Positions 24,570-32,062 of a stretch of DNA of 55,717 nt are shown in pieces. Every line of letters begins with the position of its first letter. The first letter of the stretch is position 1. Location: assembly GCA_902766125.1 (NCBI GenBank), contig CACXCG010000013.1, forward strand, positions 1 through 55,717. The letters are read 5' to 3'. Source of the stretch: an uncultured Spirochaetaceae bacterium. GTDB taxonomy: Bacteria > Spirochaetota > Spirochaetia > Treponematales > Treponemataceae. The translations under genes and the position numbers were made by a program. The notes beneath the pieces are model-generated. The model was not told the origin of the DNA. It searched no databases and saw only the letters and a list, made by a program, of their open reading frames with translations.

Positions 24570-25142
24570 TTATTCTTCTGTGGAAGAATTATTTTTCTTG
24601 CGGAGCTGTTCAAGCACGTCTTCTGTGATTGCAACAGATGAAGTGTCTTCCTGCTCAGGTTCTTCTTCTACCGGATACTGGTACAAAAAGCTTACGAAGA
24701 AAGCAGTACAATCGGGAACATGCAGCGCCCATTCTACCATGATGGATTTGATGTTCAGATCCGGCTGGATGGGAAGCAGTGTGTCACGCATACCGCGCAT
24801 GATTTCCTTTGCATCACTGTCGGTCGGTTCGCCGCGTACCCATTCAGAGTCTGCAAGCGTAGACAGATGCTGGAATACAAATGCGGCATCAAGCGGAGAG
24901 TTGCGGTTAATCTCTGACTTACGCAGCTGAAAGCGTACTTTGAGGTCCCACTCTTCTGCCTTACCGAATTTTTCTACCGGATAGCTGTAGTGCACGTTCA
25001 TATCCGTGTAATCAAGTTCTTCATTAAAGAACTTTGCCAGTACCTGTCCTTTTGTATAGGACGGTGTGTAATTGACTTTTTCTTCAGCAATGAAGTTTTC
25101 GGAGTCCTGAAGACTGCGCTCATATTTTTCTTTCAGTGTCAT
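24570..25142 (-). CDS. Conserved-looking soluble protein of unknown function
   Basis: 190 residues starting MTLKEKYERSLQDSENFIAE. There is no signal peptide and no membrane segment. The core (about 30-160) is a mix of predicted strands and helices with no motif I recognise; the C-terminus is strongly acidic and Ser-rich (EEEPEQEDTSS). Reading frame, codon use and a clear Shine-Dalgarno (GAGGAGA, 6 nt before ATG) show it is a real gene. A TATAAT box (25171-25166) lies about 24 bp upstream, giving a conventional short leader. It faces dGTPase and is divergent from the FNT gene, so context gives no functional hint. Confidence 0.7.
   Translation of the reverse strand: MTLKEKYERSLQDSENFIAEEKVNYTPSYTKGQVLAKFFNEELDYTDMNVHYSYPVEKFGKAEEWDLKVRFQLRKSEINRNSPLDAAFVFQHLSTLADSEWVRGEPTDSDAKEIMRGMRDTLLPIQPDLNIKSIMVEWALHVPDCTAFFVSFLYQYPVEEEPEQEDTSSVAITEDVLEQLRKKNNSSTEE
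24572..24596 (+). terminator. Possible terminator of the dGTPase gene, inside the end of the opposing gene
   Basis: ATTCTTC (24572-24578) pairs with GAAGAAT (24583-24589) across a TGTG loop, followed by TATTTTT. It lies within the last codons of the convergent minus-strand gene. The stem is AT-rich, so efficiency may be modest. Confidence 0.45.
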
Positions 25143-25234
25143 AGAAATCTCCTCTTTACTACTTTATTATATTTCTAAATTCTTGTAAACTATGTATAGC
25201 TCAAAAGGCAAGAATTTACTGGAGGATATTTTTC

Positions 25235-26038
25235 ATGAATTCACCTGCTGAAATTGCACGTTTGTACGTTGACCTTGGTTCCCAGAAAGCTAAGCTTCCT
25301 GCAGGAAAAATGTTTGTTATGTCAATTCTGGCCGGAATGTTCATTGCACTGGGTGCAGTGGGAAGTGCGGTTGCTTCTTTTGGAATTGAATCTGCAGCGG
25401 CTGCACGCATTATAAGTGCACTGGTGTTCCCCATCGGTCTTTCTCTGGTGCTTGTGGGCGGTGCTGAACTGTTCACCGGTAACAGCCTGATGATTATGCC
25501 GGTATTGCAGAAGCGTGCCTCTTTGGGCGGTATGCTGCGCAACTGGCTTATCGTATATCTGGGTAACTTTATCGGAAGTCTTGTCATTGCATTCATGGTT
25601 GCCTTCTGTATTGCAGGCGGTTCAGCTCCCCTGTTCGGCGGAAAACTTTCTCAGGCTCTGATTGCAACTGCACAGGCAAAAGTAAACCTTAGCTTTGTAG
25701 ATGCATTTGTACGCGGCATTCTGTGTAACTTTATGGTTTGTCTTGCCGTATGGGTTTCTATGGCAGCAAGTGCTGATCTTGGCGGAAAAGTGCTTGCACT
25801 GTACCTTCCGGTATTCCTGTTTGTTCTGTGCGGATTTGAACACTGTGTTGCAAACATGTATTTTATTCCCGTAGGATTTATTGCCATGGTTCAGAACGGA
25901 ACTGCAATTGCAGATCTTCCCTGGTTTGGATTCTTAGTCGGAAATATGGTTCCCGTTACGCTGGGTAACTTAGCCGGCGGCGCAGGATTTGCCGGTGCTC
26001 TGTACTGGTTTGTATACCTGCAAGGCAATAGGGAATAG
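25235..26038 (+). CDS. Formate/nitrite transporter (FNT) family channel
   Basis: An integral membrane protein of 267 residues with six hydrophobic helices. The N-terminal 'KMFVMSILAGMFIALGA' and 'GLSLVLVGGAELFTGN' (about 70-85), with the conserved ELFTGN, are typical of FNT pentameric channels. 'GILCNFMVCLAVWVSMAA' (about 160-177) and 'GFEHCVANMYFIPVG' carry the conserved central-gate histidine region. The substrate could be formate, nitrite, lactate or hydrosulfide. In a fermenting treponeme formate export is the most natural guess, but no formate-lyase gene is adjacent. A GGAGGA ribosome site precedes the ATG. The 3' end is 6 bp from the convergent GH27 gene. Confidence 0.9.
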   Translation: MNSPAEIARLYVDLGSQKAKLPAGKMFVMSILAGMFIALGAVGSAVASFGIESAAAARIISALVFPIGLSLVLVGGAELFTGNSLMIMPVLQKRASLGGMLRNWLIVYLGNFIGSLVIAFMVAFCIAGGSAPLFGGKLSQALIATAQAKVNLSFVDAFVRGILCNFMVCLAVWVSMAASADLGGKVLALYLPVFLFVLCGFEHCVANMYFIPVGFIAMVQNGTAIADLPWFGFLVGNMVPVTLGNLAGGAGFAGALYWFVYLQGNRE

Positions 26039-26044
26039 AAAAAC

Positions 26045-27370
26045 TTACTTTAACCGTAACAGCATGCAGCCGTGGGGTTGTATGCTGACGTTAAGCACTG
26101 TGTCTCCTGCAAGCGGGAACAGGTCTTTGCCTTCCCACAGATTACGGACTTCATAGATGTGTTCCGCCCGCAAAGCAGGTACCGATGCCAAAGAAAAAGC
26201 GACGTCACGTTCATCATCATCAAAATTAAAAAGCGCAAGATACACAGCTCCCGGATGAGCCGGACAGCCTGCACCATAGCTTACCCACACACATTCATGT
26301 TCATTCCGCAAAAGCTGTTTTGCCCCGTGACCATAGCGCTGAATATCAAGCACTTCTTTGTTTGTCAAAAGAGAAAGCGTTTTTTCATCAGTCTGAGGTA
26401 AATCAGTTCCTATCATCAGAGGACTTCTGAATATGCACCAGAGCGTAAGCATTGTCTTCTGCTCTTCAAAGGTAAGACGGCACTGCCATTCATGTCCAAA
26501 GCCCTTACCCAGTTTTGAAAGCGGAAGCATATCGCAGTCAGGCCACGAACCTGAACCCACATGAGTCTGCCACACTTCGCAGCGTTCAAACATTGCCTTA
26601 ACAAGCGGCCATTCGTCCCACAGGTCATCGGTGATGCGCCACATGTTTGCAAACTGAGACAAGTGCCAGGCCTTCTGGATTACCGCGGGACCCGGACTGA
26701 GCGAAAGCACCATAGGACGACCACAGCGTTCAATTGCACCTGCAATCAGTTCTATTTCTTTTTCTGCTGAATACGGATTTTCAGGATACATGTTGGTATT
26801 GCAGATGTCATCTACTTTGACAAAATCAACACCCCACGACGCATAGAGCGCAAACAGTGAATCGTAATACTCTTTTGCTCCCGGTTTAGACGCATCAACG
26901 CCGTACATGTCGCCGTTCCACTTACTGATGCTGAAAGGATTTGCAATCTGATCTGCAGTTTTGTCGCATCCAAAAATTGCCGTATGATTTGCAGCACACC
27001 TGCGGGGAATACCGCGCATGATGTGGATTCCAAACTTAAGTCCTTTTGCGTGCACATATTCAGCAAGCGGAGCAAACCCTTTGCCGTCTTTGCTTGACGG
27101 AAAGCGGTTGGGCGCCGGAATCTGCCGTGAGTATTCGTCCACACACATCCAGCTGAAGGAAATATACTGAACCTTTGGATTCTGAGTTCCTGCATTGGGG
27201 TCTGACCACTGGATGTCAACGACCACGTATTCCCAGCCAAACTGCTTTAAGTGCGATGCCATAAAATCAGCATTAGCCTTAACCTGCTCTTCGGTTACCG
27301 TGGTGTTGTAATAGTCGTATGAGTTCCAGCCCATAGGAGGCCGGGGTGCACTGTTGTTTTTGGAGTACAT
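26045..27370 (-). CDS. Glycoside hydrolase family 27-type alpha-galactosidase
   Basis: A 441-residue enzyme without signal peptide, so it probably acts in the cytoplasm on imported oligosaccharides. The GH27 opening 'RPPMGWNSYDYY' (about 10-21) and 'YVVVDIQW' fit the clan-D (beta/alpha)8 barrel. 'DFVKVDDIC' gives the nucleophile Asp187; 'MWRITDDLWDEW' gives the acid/base, probably Asp249. The C-terminal ~100 residues form the usual beta-sandwich ('YLALFNFDDDERDVAF'). Alpha-galactosidase is most likely, but GH27 also holds N-acetylgalactosaminidases and arabinopyranosidases. It follows the S41 lipoprotein by 14 bp on the same strand; the ribosome site is weak (AGGT), so translational coupling is possible. 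Confidence 0.88.
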   Translation of the reverse strand: MYSKNNSAPRPPMGWNSYDYYNTTVTEEQVKANADFMASHLKQFGWEYVVVDIQWSDPNAGTQNPKVQYISFSWMCVDEYSRQIPAPNRFPSSKDGKGFAPLAEYVHAKGLKFGIHIMRGIPRRCAANHTAIFGCDKTADQIANPFSISKWNGDMYGVDASKPGAKEYYDSLFALYASWGVDFVKVDDICNTNMYPENPYSAEKEIELIAGAIERCGRPMVLSLSPGPAVIQKAWHLSQFANMWRITDDLWDEWPLVKAMFERCEVWQTHVGSGSWPDCDMLPLSKLGKGFGHEWQCRLTFEEQKTMLTLWCIFRSPLMIGTDLPQTDEKTLSLLTNKEVLDIQRYGHGAKQLLRNEHECVWVSYGAGCPAHPGAVYLALFNFDDDERDVAFSLASVPALRAEHIYEVRNLWEGKDLFPLAGDTVLNVSIQPHGCMLLRLK

Positions 27371-27384
27371 AGGGTTAATACCTG

Positions 27385-28254
27385 TCAGTTAAACGTGATT
27401 CCCCTTAGATCCAGGCCCAGAGCTTCCAGTTTCTGTTTCATATTGTTCTTGTTAGCCCAGATGTCCGGCTGGTACCCTTTGCCTTCGCCTAAATAATTAT
27501 CAGGAAGTATTGTGGCAAATGAGGTGCCGGGAAGATAAAAATACATTCCGTTCTTGTTGTATTCAACACAGTTTCCGTAAATCTGCATTCCGCCGGAGTG
27601 AGTTCCAATAAGTTTGACAGAAAGCTTATCGGTAAAACGGGATGCCATCATCCAAACTTCACCCGAAGAATAGCTCCAGTTGTCCTGAGTTACATAAATC
27701 GTTCCCTTATAATTCAAATTGTACAAATTATTGAAGAACTGTCTCTGCTGAGTGTTTCCACCGCCGCCATTTGAGCGGAAATCAAGGACAATATAGTCAT
27801 ATGTTGCAGCTTCTTCTGCCAGAGACGGCAAAGCGGCATATTCATCCCAATACACGTTACAGCTGTTATAGCGTAAGTAATATGTGTTTGATGTCGTTTT
27901 CTTTATAAAGGTTCTTTCAGGATCATTACTTCTTATAGAATCTGCATCAAAGGCCTGATTCTGGTGGTATGTAAACTCTTTGTAATTGGTGATGATAAGG
28001 TGCATATCATTTATACAGGTATCAAACAGAGCCCTGATATCATCATAATTTGAACACTGATCCCATGCCTGTTTTGTAAATCCGCGTTCTACCATCATGT
28101 CAAAACCTGCATAATGACTTTTGAGCATGCTGTAGATTGTCTGCTTTTCTTTCTTAAAACGTGCATCTGCGTCACTTGCGGGAGTGGAAGCGCAGGAAAA
28201 TAAAAGTGCCGAGAAAATAAGAATTGTTACGATTTTAAGCTTGTTTGATTTCAT
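27385..28254 (-). CDS. S41-family peptidase-like lipoprotein
   Basis: 289 residues from ATG 28254 (MKSNKLKIVTILIFSALLFSC). A start 18 bp further up is possible, but TAAGGA lies 7-8 nt before this ATG. The lipobox LLFSC places the lipidated Cys near residue 21, so it is membrane-anchored in the periplasm or on the surface. The S41 (tail-specific protease) core is visible: 'YDYIVLDFRSNGGGGNTQQ' and 'VTQDNWSYSSGEVWMMA', where the serine of the YSSGE turn is the expected nucleophile. There is no PDZ domain and the protein is short for CtpA, so it resembles the small S41 lipoproteins of gut bacteria. It is co-directional with the GH27 gene. Confidence 0.8.
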   Translation of the reverse strand: MKSNKLKIVTILIFSALLFSCASTPASDADARFKKEKQTIYSMLKSHYAGFDMMVERGFTKQAWDQCSNYDDIRALFDTCINDMHLIITNYKEFTYHQNQAFDADSIRSNDPERTFIKKTTSNTYYLRYNSCNVYWDEYAALPSLAEEAATYDYIVLDFRSNGGGGNTQQRQFFNNLYNLNYKGTIYVTQDNWSYSSGEVWMMASRFTDKLSVKLIGTHSGGMQIYGNCVEYNKNGMYFYLPGTSFATILPDNYLGEGKGYQPDIWANKNNMKQKLEALGLDLRGITFN

Positions 28255-28283
28255 TTTTTTCCTTAAAAACATTTAATATGGTG

Positions 28284-28318
28284 AAAAAAAAGCTGCCCTT
28301 CTTTCAAAGAGCAGCCCT
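28284..28318 (-). terminator. Terminator of the small secreted protein gene
   Basis: On the minus strand GCTGC (28315-28311) pairs with GCAGC (28296-28292), with further pairing in the intervening CTCTTT/AAAGAAG, followed by T8. It separates this gene from the S41 gene 30 bp downstream, which probably depends on readthrough or on a promoter I cannot see. Confidence 0.8.
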
Positions 28319-28345
28319 TTTCGCTTAGTTTAGCGAACCTTCAGC

Positions 28346-28750
28346 TTAGTTCAGGCCAGCAGATCCAGTCTGATAAGTGATGGTTACGTTGTAGTCCTGA
28401 GCAGTCCAGTCAGGATCGATAGACATCTTGAGGTCAGTGCTCAGAGAAAGCGGCTTTGTGAACTTGTAAGCGCGCTGTGTGTCTTTGCAGTAGAAAGACA
28501 GAGTAACTCCGTCAGTTGTTGCCTTTGTTTCAAAGTTAGCAGTGTTGCTATCGTTGAAAGTATAGATAGTTTCACCAGTGCTTGCGAGAGTCAGAACGAT
28601 CTGTCCTTCACCATTTGTTGCGGTAGAGAATGTCCAGTTAGCATCCCAGTTAGCGTCTTTCCAAGTACCCTGGATTTCGCCTACAGACCATGCAAATGCA
28701 CCTGCAATACCGATGAGAGCAACTGCTACCAATGCCATAAGTTTCTTCAT
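28346..28750 (-). CDS. Small secreted protein of unknown function
   Basis: 134 residues with a clear signal peptide (MKKLMALVAVALIGIAGAFA). The mature part of about 114 residues is rich in Thr, aromatic residues and predicted beta strands ('IQGTWKDANWDANWTF', 'GQIVLTLASTGETIYTF'), suggesting a small lipocalin-like or calycin-like beta-sandwich or barrel. This is structural inference only. There is one internal Cys and no lipobox. A good promoter, a strong AAGGAGT ribosome site and its own terminator indicate a monocistronic, probably abundant transcript. The 5' leader holds a small hairpin just above the ribosome site. Confidence 0.75.
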   Translation of the reverse strand: MKKLMALVAVALIGIAGAFAWSVGEIQGTWKDANWDANWTFSTATNGEGQIVLTLASTGETIYTFNDSNTANFETKATTDGVTLSFYCKDTQRAYKFTKPLSLSTDLKMSIDPDWTAQDYNVTITYQTGSAGLN

Positions 28751-28760
28751 GATTTACTCC

Positions 28761-28780
28761 TTTCGGTCACATAGACCGTA
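28761..28780 (-). promoter_or_regulatory. 5'-leader hairpin above the ribosome site of the small secreted protein gene
   Basis: In the mRNA, CGGTC-TATGT-GACCG folds immediately before AAAGGAGT. It could stabilise the 5' end or modulate ribosome access. Confidence 0.45.
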
Positions 28781-28785
28781 AAACA

Positions 28786-28814
28786 AGTGTACTTATAAAA
28801 AATGAAATTTGCAA
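28786..28814 (-). promoter_or_regulatory. Promoter of the small secreted protein gene
   Basis: On the minus strand TTGCAA (28814-28809), 17 bp, TACACT (28791-28786), giving a leader of about 30 nt with a normal Shine-Dalgarno. Confidence 0.65.
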
Positions 28815-28874
28815 GCATTTTTTGCAGATTTTGCACTTTTTTTTGATTTTAGTGTTTTTTTCTATAATACGACA

Positions 28875-28903
28875 TTGACAATCAGGATATTATGCTTTAT
28901 TCT
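28875..28903 (+). promoter_or_regulatory. Promoter of rny
   Basis: Consensus TTGACA (28875-28880), 17 bp, TATTCT (28898-28903). It gives a leader of about 25 nt with AGGAGA before ATG 28935. A TATAAT at 28863-28868 has no good partner. Confidence 0.65.
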
Positions 28904-28934
28904 GTAGGTGAATGATTCTATTTAGGAGAACACT

Positions 28935-30467
28935 ATGACGCAGATTATTCTGTACATTGCGCTCCCTGTTGTCGGAATCGTTCTTGGATGGACTATTCGC
29001 TGGCTCTATGCCAGATTTCAACTTTCCGCAGCGGAACAAAAAGCCGAGCGGGTCAGACAGGATGCAATAAGAGAGGCAGAAGCTCAGAAAAAAGAGATGC
29101 TTCTGCAGGCGAAAGAACAACTCATTCAGGATCGAAACCAGCAGGAACGCGAAAACCGTGAACGCCGCAAGGAATTGCAGAGTTACGAAAGCCGTGTAAA
29201 CAAAAAAGAAGAGCTGTTGGACCAGCGCAGTCAGGAACTTGACAAACGCGACAAAGAATTCGGTTTCCGTGTCGCAGAAATGCAAAAACGTGAGACTACT
29301 CTTTCCGAAAAAGAACAGACACTCCGTACCGAACTGGAACGCATTTCCGGTCTTACTCAGGATGAGGCAAAAACGCTTATCATCAAGAATCTTGAAAACG
29401 ATGCCCGCCACGATGCACAGGCACTGCTGAACAAGATTGACCAGGAAGCTCAGGTTACAGCAGAAAAGAAGGCTCAGGAGATTCTGGTTACGACTATCCA
29501 GCGCCTTGCAACTGAAGTTACCAGCGACATTACCGTTGCAACGGTTTCCCTGCCCAGCGATGAAATGAAAGGCCGCATTATCGGACGCGAAGGACGCAAC
29601 ATCCGCACGCTCGAAACACTGACCGGTGTTGACATTATCATTGACGATACGCCCGAAGCAGTTGTTATCAGCTGTTTTGACCCGGTACGCAAGGAAATTG
29701 CACGCGAAACACTGGAACGCCTTATTACTGACGGACGCATTCATCCGGCACGCATTGAAGAAATTGTACAAAAGGTTACCCGCGAAATTCAGCAGCGCAT
29801 CTACGAAGAAGGTGAAAAAGTGCTGTTTGACGTGGGAATCCACAATATGAGTCAGGACGGAGTCCGTGCACTTGGCCGGCTTCACTTCCGTACCAGTTAC
29901 GGACAGAATGTTCTGGTTCACTCAAAAGAAGTTGCAGAACTTGCCAGCATGCTTGCCGCAGAAGTTGGTGCTAACCGTGACCTTGCAAAACGCGCAGCCC
30001 TGCTTCACGACATTGGTAAGGGTGCAGAAAGCGACAGTGATCAGAACCACGCAGAAGTGGGTGCAGAAATGGCCCGCAAAATGGGAGAAGATCCCCGCGT
30101 AGTCAATGCCATTGCAGCTCACCACAACGACTGTGAACCGCAGACAATTGAAGCAGTTCTGGTTCAGATTGCCGATGCTATCAGTGCAGCACGTCCGGGT
30201 GCAAGACGCGAAACTGTTGACAATTATGTCAAACGTCTTGAAAACCTTGAAGAGACTGCAAAGAAATTCCAGGGTGTTGAACAGGCTTATGCAATTCAGG
30301 CAGGCCGTGAACTCCGCATTCTGGTTAACAACGACAAGATTCCTGATGCAGAAGTCAAAGATCTGGCAAAGCAGATTGCAAAACAGATTGAAACCGACTT
30401 GCGCTATCCGGGAAGAATCAAAATCACGATGATACGTGAAACCCGCATAATTGAATATGCAAGATAA
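28935..30467 (+). CDS. rny: Ribonuclease Y
   Basis: Membrane-anchored endoribonuclease that starts decay of many mRNAs. The 510 residues have the full RNase Y layout: an N-terminal transmembrane helix (about 4-25, IILYIALPVVGIVLGW), a long charged coiled coil (about 30-190), a KH RNA-binding domain with the GxxG loop in 'KGRIIGREGRNIRTLE' (about 215-230), and the HD metal domain with 'LLHDIGKG' (about 355-362) and 'AIAAHHND'. The ribosome site AGGAGAACACT fits. It is monocistronic between its own promoter and a terminator. Confidence 0.96.
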   Translation: MTQIILYIALPVVGIVLGWTIRWLYARFQLSAAEQKAERVRQDAIREAEAQKKEMLLQAKEQLIQDRNQQERENRERRKELQSYESRVNKKEELLDQRSQELDKRDKEFGFRVAEMQKRETTLSEKEQTLRTELERISGLTQDEAKTLIIKNLENDARHDAQALLNKIDQEAQVTAEKKAQEILVTTIQRLATEVTSDITVATVSLPSDEMKGRIIGREGRNIRTLETLTGVDIIIDDTPEAVVISCFDPVRKEIARETLERLITDGRIHPARIEEIVQKVTREIQQRIYEEGEKVLFDVGIHNMSQDGVRALGRLHFRTSYGQNVLVHSKEVAELASMLAAEVGANRDLAKRAALLHDIGKGAESDSDQNHAEVGAEMARKMGEDPRVVNAIAAHHNDCEPQTIEAVLVQIADAISAARPGARRETVDNYVKRLENLEETAKKFQGVEQAYAIQAGRELRILVNNDKIPDAEVKDLAKQIAKQIETDLRYPGRIKITMIRETRIIEYAR

Positions 30468-30473
30468 ACAAGA

Positions 30474-30503
30474 TGGCCGCCCGTAACAGGCGGTCATTTT
30501 TTT
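30474..30503 (+). terminator. Terminator of rny
   Basis: TGGCCGCC (30474-30481) pairs with GGCGGTCA (30489-30496), including one G-U pair, around a 7-nt loop, followed by T7. Confidence 0.85.
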
Positions 30504-30520
30504 ACCTTAAGCAGGTCTTT

Positions 30521-31873
30521 CTAAAAATTCAGTGCAGATAAAAACCGGTCAGAAAAATCGTTACGTTCAGCAAGATTGGTAACCTGAACCATACGTTTTA
30601 TATGCTCGCATTCCTCACGGTATGAATCATTTACCCAAAGCATGACTGCTCCCGCAAGAGAAGCATTTCCTGCGTGACACACTGCCCTTTCACATTCAGA
30701 AGGAAACATTTTAATAACACAGGCATCATGTTCATCCAGCTTAGTTCCAAATCCCCCCGCTAAAAACAAGTGCTCTATGTCGCCTTCTGTAAGCCCTGCT
30801 TCTTCGCATAAGACGGTAAGTCCCGTACGAACTGCCGCCTTTGCAAGCTGCAGCTGCCGGATGTCTTTTTGCGTAAGCACTACACTGCCGCACAAACGCA
30901 AACAGTCTTCGCCAGAACAGATTGCACCATCTGTGTCAATTAAACCGCCGCTTACAAACGCTGACACAGCGCTCAAAAGTCCGGTTCCGCACACACCTTC
31001 TGCCCTTCCGCCGCCAATTACCTCGCACTGTACTTTTCCGTCTTCTGAACAGGTAACGCGCGCAACTGCCCCTTCCCGTGCAGCCATACCGCAGGAAATT
31101 CCATACCCTTCAAAGGCAGGACCTGCGGCAGCAGACGTACACCACAGTTTTTTCTGCTCAGGATTGTACAGTGCCATCTCGCAGTTAGTACCAATATCAC
31201 ACAGTGCAGAGACAGTCTGTTTTTTTACAAGACCAGAGCTAAGCAGGGCACACATTGTATCAGCACCCACAAAAGCAGAAAGCACCGGAGGAATAAAGGC
31301 TGAACAAGAATCAAAATCAGAAGACAAACCGCCAAGCAGTGTACGCGCAGGAAGTTCAAAACCAAATTCATCAGGGACAGAAAACGGAAACGCAGAAAGA
31401 CCTTTTACACTTTTTCCAGTCAGGAAACACAGCATGGCAGTATTTCCGGTTACGGTCATCCGCTTCACACACGGCATCCCTTTGCGTTCAGACAGAAACA
31501 GCGCACGGACATCACGCAGTACCGCTTCAGAAAGCGCACACAACTGAGACACGATTGAATCATGCAGCACAGAAAGACCGTCACCGGAAAGTGCAAACTG
31601 TATGCGGCTTATTACGTCACTTCCGTATGCACGCTGAGCATTTTCCTGACCGCGGCGGGCACACACCTTAAGCGTTGCAAGCTGAACGGCACAGACTGCT
31701 ATGGTTGTAGTTCCTATATCAATTGCAATCCCGATATCAGATTCAGAAAAAGATGCGTCGGGAAAAACATCAGTGTAAAAAGTAAATTCTTCCTGCGTTA
31801 CGATAGACTTTTGTGAAACGACCGAACCGTCACCATTACACAGTCCGCAATGTCGGCAAACAGCACACAGCAT
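30521..31873 (-). CDS. ASKHA/DUF4445-type activator (RACo-like) with short N-terminal CxxCxxCxxC motif
   Basis: 450 residues. From about residue 45 the protein matches the ASKHA ATPase region of reductive activators of corrinoid proteins (RACo; DUF4445): 'IGIAIDIGTTTIAVCAVQ' (phosphate loop), 'TVTGNTAMLCFLTG', 'CDIGTNCEMALY', 'AAAGPAFEGYGISCGM', 'VCGTGLLSAVSAFV' and 'LFLAGGFGTKLDE'. RACo normally starts with a plant-type [2Fe-2S] domain of about 90 residues and a linker. Here the start is only MLCAVCRHCGLC, cysteines at 3, 6, 9 and 12, which could bind one Fe-S cluster. A promoter 6 bp before this ATG argues against a missed upstream domain. No corrinoid protein or methyltransferase gene is nearby, so the partner is unknown. 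Confidence 0.82.
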   Translation of the reverse strand: MLCAVCRHCGLCNGDGSVVSQKSIVTQEEFTFYTDVFPDASFSESDIGIAIDIGTTTIAVCAVQLATLKVCARRGQENAQRAYGSDVISRIQFALSGDGLSVLHDSIVSQLCALSEAVLRDVRALFLSERKGMPCVKRMTVTGNTAMLCFLTGKSVKGLSAFPFSVPDEFGFELPARTLLGGLSSDFDSCSAFIPPVLSAFVGADTMCALLSSGLVKKQTVSALCDIGTNCEMALYNPEQKKLWCTSAAAGPAFEGYGISCGMAAREGAVARVTCSEDGKVQCEVIGGGRAEGVCGTGLLSAVSAFVSGGLIDTDGAICSGEDCLRLCGSVVLTQKDIRQLQLAKAAVRTGLTVLCEEAGLTEGDIEHLFLAGGFGTKLDEHDACVIKMFPSECERAVCHAGNASLAGAVMLWVNDSYREECEHIKRMVQVTNLAERNDFSDRFLSALNF

Positions 31874-31879
31874 ACGCTA

Positions 31880-31908
31880 AGCATACCGACTCTTTGTGCT
31901 TGTTACAA
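31880..31908 (-). promoter_or_regulatory. Leaderless-type promoter of the ASKHA activator gene
   Basis: On the minus strand TTGTAA (31908-31903), 17 bp, TATGCT (31885-31880), then 6 bp to ATG 31873. Confidence 0.65.
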
Positions 31909-31914
31909 GTGTAG

Positions 31915-31942
31915 TTGACTTTATGTGTTAAAAACGTATACT
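31915..31942 (+). promoter_or_regulatory. Promoter of thiBPQ
   Basis: TTGACT (31915-31920), 16 bp, TATACT (31937-31942). Transcription would start near 31949, just before the riboswitch aptamer. Confidence 0.75.
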
Positions 31943-31954
31943 AGGGGCACATCA

Positions 31955-32057
31955 CATAAGCCGGGGTGGTTCTGCAACAGGTGTTACAGAGCCTGAGATT
32001 ATACCCGCACGGATTCTGCATGGAATCCCAACCTGATCCGGATAATGCCGGCGGAGG
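31955..32057 (+). promoter_or_regulatory. TPP riboswitch (THI element) controlling thiBPQ
   Basis: Conserved THI-element pieces occur in order: GGGGTGG (31963-31969), CTGAGA near 31993, ACCC near 32003, then AACCTGATCCGGATAATGCC (32029-32049). The closing helix P1 can be GCCG (31960-31963) with CGGC (32049-32052). The Shine-Dalgarno GGAGG (32053-32057) follows P1 directly, and there is no intrinsic terminator before ATG 32063. Control is therefore probably translational: TPP-bound aptamer blocks the ribosome site. Confidence 0.92.
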
Positions 32058-32062
32058 AAGCT

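Noticed and set aside
28890..30497. Two long minus-strand open frames covering all of rny
   Set aside because: Both lie antisense to a textbook RNase Y, have Phe/Cys-rich non-protein-like composition and lack signals; they arise from codon bias of the sense gene.
30777..31547. 256-codon plus-strand open frame inside the ASKHA gene
   Set aside because: Ser/Pro-rich shadow of the sense gene without ribosome site.
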